Shown here piece by piece: positions 60,641-64,000 of a stretch of 64,000 bases of DNA. The stretch is from Odiellus spinosus. Lineage: Eukaryota; Arthropoda; Arachnida; Opiliones; Phalangiidae. Below the pieces are notes generated by a model. It was given only the letters and a program-made list of their open reading frames with translations, was not told where the DNA came from and did not search any database. The position numbers were made by a program, and so were the translations under genes. Positions within the stretch are counted from its first letter, which is position 1. Each line of letters starts with the position of its first letter. The stretch is taken from positions 13,282,886-13,346,885 of the forward strand of contig OY987236.1 of NCBI GenBank assembly GCA_963920705.1, written 5' to 3'.

Positions 60641-61016
60641 TAACTTCCTTATTCTTTGTGTGTAATTTACAGATTCTACTTATTCATATAGCATGTGTCT
60701 CACGAAACCTTTCTGCCTCGTAGCATGCACTCAAATAAGCAAAACATATGGTTCTTATTCATGTCGTAAAGTACGCAAATCTCTCTTAACACAAATATAC
60801 AAAACATTTATTATATAACTTATAGTCGAAATTGCAAAAACTTTCTTACTCTAAACGTGACACGTGTACTCAGAAATGATATACGTAATTCTTTCAATTC
60901 CTTATTACAAGCTTCTATTAATTAATCTTTACATTTAATCAAAATCTCCTCACGTATCACGTGATTTATAAAATTTGCAATTTGTACACGTAGAAGTCGA
61001 AAATTTGGGATGAAAC

Positions 61017-61076
61017 ACACCCTCTAGAGTCTATCCACTATGCAAAAGCGTATATTGTATAGAGTCTCGAGGGTGT
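61017..61076. ncRNA. Pre-miRNA-like hairpin, unproven
   Basis: ACACCCTCTAGAGTCTATCC then ACTATGC pairs with the inverse CGTATATTGTATAGAGTCTC then GAGGGTGT: about 27 paired positions with five mismatches and a 5-6 nt loop. The size and spaced mismatches resemble a microRNA precursor, but the loop is short and no known microRNA seed was recognised. A decayed foldback element is an equally good explanation. Confidence 0.25.
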
Positions 61077-62261
61077 ATAGATAGTGTTTCCTAGCTATAA
61101 AGCAGGCACCTTTTACCGGTTTCTCTTCTCGCTTTCACGAGTTAATTCAGTCTATATCCGTGTATAAACCAGCAAACTCTAGAGAGTAATTTTTTTTACC
61201 AATCTCCCCCGTGGTAAAAATCTCTTAAATCTACTCACGAAAAGTTTAATCGCTACTCCTCCCCCCGTTTCTTTCATTATAAGAAATCTCTGGCCCGTTT
61301 TTTTTCGCGTTCTCTCTTTTTCTCTCCTCTCTTCGGGCCGCCGACTTTCTCAGAGATTTTTTAGATTTTTCTTCTTCCTATATTGGGGTGCTAGGGGTGC
61401 TATGACTACCATCTCTTTCGTTGCTATGGTTACATTCTTTTCCTTCCTAGTTTTTCTCTTTTTCTCCATTTACTCCCGCTTTCTATCGTGCACCTTCTTC
61501 CCCTTGTCATAAATTTTTTTCGAATACCAATTTTGAAGTAAAAGTAAAAAAACGTGAGTTTTTTTAACTTTGCTGGGAACATTTTTTTTTTACATAGACC
61601 ATTATTAGATTGTATTGTTATAATATACAAGTTTTGAGGGTTTTTGGTGTATGTACTGTTTATAGCTTCCTTTATTGGTGCGTATTGTATTTAATTTTGT
61701 TAAGCCTAACTTGATATTAAGATGAAAGGTGGAGTAGGTTGACTACATTGCAACTATAGCGACTAATTCCATCGGGTTAGTTACTTCAAGAGTTCTCTGA
61801 ATCTTGCTAAAAACATAATTTCTCTGCTCTTCTCTTGCTATAGAGAGAAAAAATGCTCTTTTTCGATTGCCCTTCGAAAAAGACGAAGCAATAAAAGTTG
61901 CTTGCTTTACAATGACTCACAAAACTTGCTCTCAGATTGATTTTTCTTGCTCTGAAGCACCCAAATTAATTCGCTAAGTTTCAACGATATCTATAATTTT
62001 TTCACAAAATTCAAAACCTTTTCCCTCCCCCCATAAAATTTCGTTACATTCACACTAATTAGCACTTTGAAACAATTTTCAAGCTAATAATTTAATTATT
62101 TTACTAAATAAAGATTTTTTGAACCCAGTATTCTATAATTTGAGCTTTGTTCAAAAGTTTTAAAGTATCTAGTGTAAACTCTACTCTAAGGAATTACCTC
62201 ATGCTTTAAAAAAAATTTGTCCTCTGGTTTCTTGTTTAAAATTCAAAAAATGACTCAAGGA

Positions 62262-62580
62262 GTCCAAATAAATTATATCTTTATTTAAATGTCGACAGTT
62301 TACATCCCTCTGTCGGGTAAAATCATAACACCATCAAATCTCATTATCATCAATTATCCTAAACTCCCATTACATCATTCGCCTCTAAACAAAGTTAAAA
62401 CAATACTCTATTATTAATAACAATACAACTTAAATACCCCCTTGTCAAAACGAGCCAATCTTCGTCGCGTCAAGGAGCCATGGGCCGTGACAGCGTCTGC
62501 TTGCAATGTACATAGAAACTCGTAAGAATTATAATACTCAAATTCCGGGTGCATATTTAAACATAACGGTGAATCCCAAA
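62262..62580 (-). other. Possible 3' UTR with poly(A) signal on the minus strand
   Basis: Following the stop codon at 62583-62581, the minus strand runs through moderately GC-rich sequence to AATAAA at 62285-62280. This suggests a transcript end, but could be chance. Confidence 0.25.
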
Positions 62581-62676
62581 CTAAGTCGTTTTAACGCATG
62601 CGTGAATCTGTTCTTTAAATTCTCTTGTGTATTCAGCATGGACCCAGCCTATCTCTCGGCTCAGCACCCCGGCCAT
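62581..62676 (-). CDS. Possible small terminal exon or microprotein
   Basis: A 31-residue minus-strand frame, MAGVLSREIGWVHAEYTREF then KEQIHACVKTT, in a locally GC-rich patch. The ATG is preceded by CAACA, a fair start context, and by a pyrimidine-rich stretch that could also hold an acceptor, in which case this is the end of a longer protein. The charged, helix-compatible composition looks more like protein than the opposing frames. I do not recognise it. Confidence 0.25.
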   Translation of the reverse strand: MAGVLSREIGWVHAEYTREFKEQIHACVKTT

Positions 62677-62699
62677 TGTTGAAAATCAGATTGCAATAT

Positions 62700-63726
62700 A
62701 AGAAAAACAGGGGCAACTTGATATACAATATAAAACCTTGTGGTAAAAATTTGTTTTTTGCAAATTGAGTTTTACCACGAGTATAGTTTGTGTCAATTTA
62801 ACTTATCAGTACGTACAATCATATACTGATTTTGAAAGCTATAGTTTAGTTATTTAGATGTACAAGGAAGTATGGATGTGTACTTAATGAATACATAAAC
62901 TGAGATGGTCTTTATAGTTTAAAAGAGATAATAGATCATGGGAGGTAAAGTTTTTTTAAAGAAAAAAAGCCATGGGAACTTTATTATTCGGCTTGTAAAA
63001 ATTCTTTCACTTCCGCTTGAATGTACAGATGATATAATGAACAAAAAAAGGTAAAATGAGAGAGAAAGAATAGAGATGCAGTCCTTTTGTTTGTAATTTT
63101 CGTTGGGGGATGAAAAGTTTTGAGTAAATTCAGAGGGATGTTTTTGTTGTAGTTTAATTCTTTTATGCTGTAATTCGGGGTATTTTTTTTGTAGTAAGGG
63201 CGATTTTTAGCAGGAAGAGAATGTTTTTATCGCCTATTTATCGTCGCTAATAGATTAGTATTGTCAATGATTATGCGAGCGCTGTGCGTGGGTTTGGTCA
63301 TAATATAATAATATGTTATTGAAATGACGTGATTTTAAAAATTGGAATCGCAATTTAATTCAAGTTTAGGACTAAATTTATAATTTTAACTGGTATTTGT
63401 AAATTAAAATTATAATCTTATAACGATATAATTATGGTTTTGAAAAGTTCAAATTTAGTATTTTAAATATATTATAATTTATTAAACTTCAATTTCACTA
63501 GATATCTGTAGCAAAACTCGTTTATTTAATGTTAATTTTATTCAAATTTTTTATTTTAAACTTGAATTTAATTGATTTTATCATGAAACTTTTTGAAATT
63601 ATTTAATTATGTATTTTAATTTATATTTTATAATTATAAGAATTAGTTATAACTCAGGCTACAACCCGTACAAATTATGTATAATATTCAAATTATTATA
63701 CTGAAAAAAGCTCTTGAATTCGATTA
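62700..63726. other. AT-rich DNA, no feature seen
   Basis: No coding frame, array or element end could be supported. Confidence 0.45.
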
Positions 63727-64000
63727 GGGTATAATTAAATTAAATAGGGCTAATCCACCGTTAAAAAAATTTACAAACCAATTTTAATCTAGAAATCAAT
63801 TTAAAACCTACCTTGAAAATAGACTTAGCTCGATTCATGGAGATCCTGAATTTCTTCGCATTGAAGGGTCAGCGACCAATGAGCAAAGGCTCATCTTTAA
63901 GGGGAGATCTCCACGAGACTTCGCTGACCCTTCAATCGGAAGAAATTCAAGATCTCCATTCAAGAATCCAGCTAAGCCTATTTTCCGGGTAAGTTTTAAA
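63727..64000. mobile_element. MITE family A, cut by the window end
   Basis: The left arm lacks its outermost TTAAAGGGAG. The core (GGGTCAGCGACCAATGAGC and ATCTCCACGAGACTTCGCTG) and the start of the right arm up to GGGTAAGTTTTAAA are clear. The rest lies beyond 64000. Confidence 0.8.

Larger units (their letters stand above)
46922..64000 (+). other. Probable long first coding intron of the 46420 gene
   Basis: No later exon with a recognisable domain was found up to the window end, so the next exon probably lies beyond 64000. The stretch holds a family D repeat, the 26-bp array, the nuclear-receptor site cluster, four Kolobok-like MITEs, a short 34-bp array, a hairpin at 61017-61076 and pyrimidine-rich DNA at 59.9-61.5 kb. 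A possible small minus-strand gene end lies at about 62262-62676. If that is real, the intron contains another gene or ends earlier. Confidence 0.45.

Noticed and set aside
62638-62690. Plus-strand exon starting after CAG with MDPAYLSAQHPGHC
   Set aside because: Only 14 codons before a stop. The minus-strand frame over the same bases looks more protein-like.

Overview
This is an AT-rich stretch of animal, most likely arthropod, nuclear DNA. The evidence is spliced genes with GT/AG introns and kilobase-scale introns, a BEL/Pao-type LTR retroelement, many small inverted-repeat DNA transposons (MITEs), and a cluster of sites with the AGGTCA-N-TGACCT geometry that EcR/USP-type nuclear receptors bind. 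I cannot name the species or order. No prokaryotic features, CRISPR arrays, rRNA or recognisable tRNA were found.

Two host genes can be supported. On the minus strand at 2497-6697 lie two exons of an SLC35G1-like drug/metabolite-family transporter, joined across a 3.1-kb intron that holds nested MITEs and a 23-bp minisatellite. On the plus strand, 46420-46921 is a first coding exon of 167 codons that ends at a consensus GTAAGG donor. Its Ser/Pro/Thr-rich composition looks like the activation region of a transcription factor, but I could not name it. The GC-richer 45.6-46.4 kb upstream is its probable promoter and leader. No further exon of it was recognised in the remaining 17 kb, so that stretch is probably a very long first coding intron. 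A possible small minus-strand terminal exon lies at 62581-62676.

Region by region: 1-2.5 kb is repeat-rich DNA downstream of the transporter. 2.5-6.7 kb is the transporter. 6.7-40 kb is a gene desert filled with at least eight MITE families and unrelated tandem arrays (20-bp at 28.6-29.5 kb, 18-bp at 32.5-34.7 kb, 41-bp at 36 kb, 33-bp at 38.3-38.9 kb). 40.0-43.9 kb is a young, shortened BEL/Pao element with two 541-bp LTRs and a 5-bp target duplication, inserted in a 31-bp minisatellite. 45.6-46.9 kb is the transcription-factor-like first exon. 47-64 kb is the putative intron, with a 26-bp array (48.4-49.4 kb), the nuclear-receptor site cluster (50.1-51.5 kb) and more MITEs.

The most interesting signal is at 50126-51504: about eleven imperfect-to-perfect inverted AGGTCA half-site pairs with 1-bp spacing. 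Five of them have a further AGGTCA exactly 11 bp upstream. The core is well conserved while the AT-rich DNA between copies has diverged. This reads as an ecdysteroid- or other nuclear-receptor-responsive enhancer array in the intron of a regulatory gene. Second is a Kolobok/T2-like MITE family (TTAA target site, termini TTAAAGG) whose two arms each carry an ATG-containing short exon-like segment followed by a GTAAGT splice donor. All functional statements are inferred from sequence reading alone.
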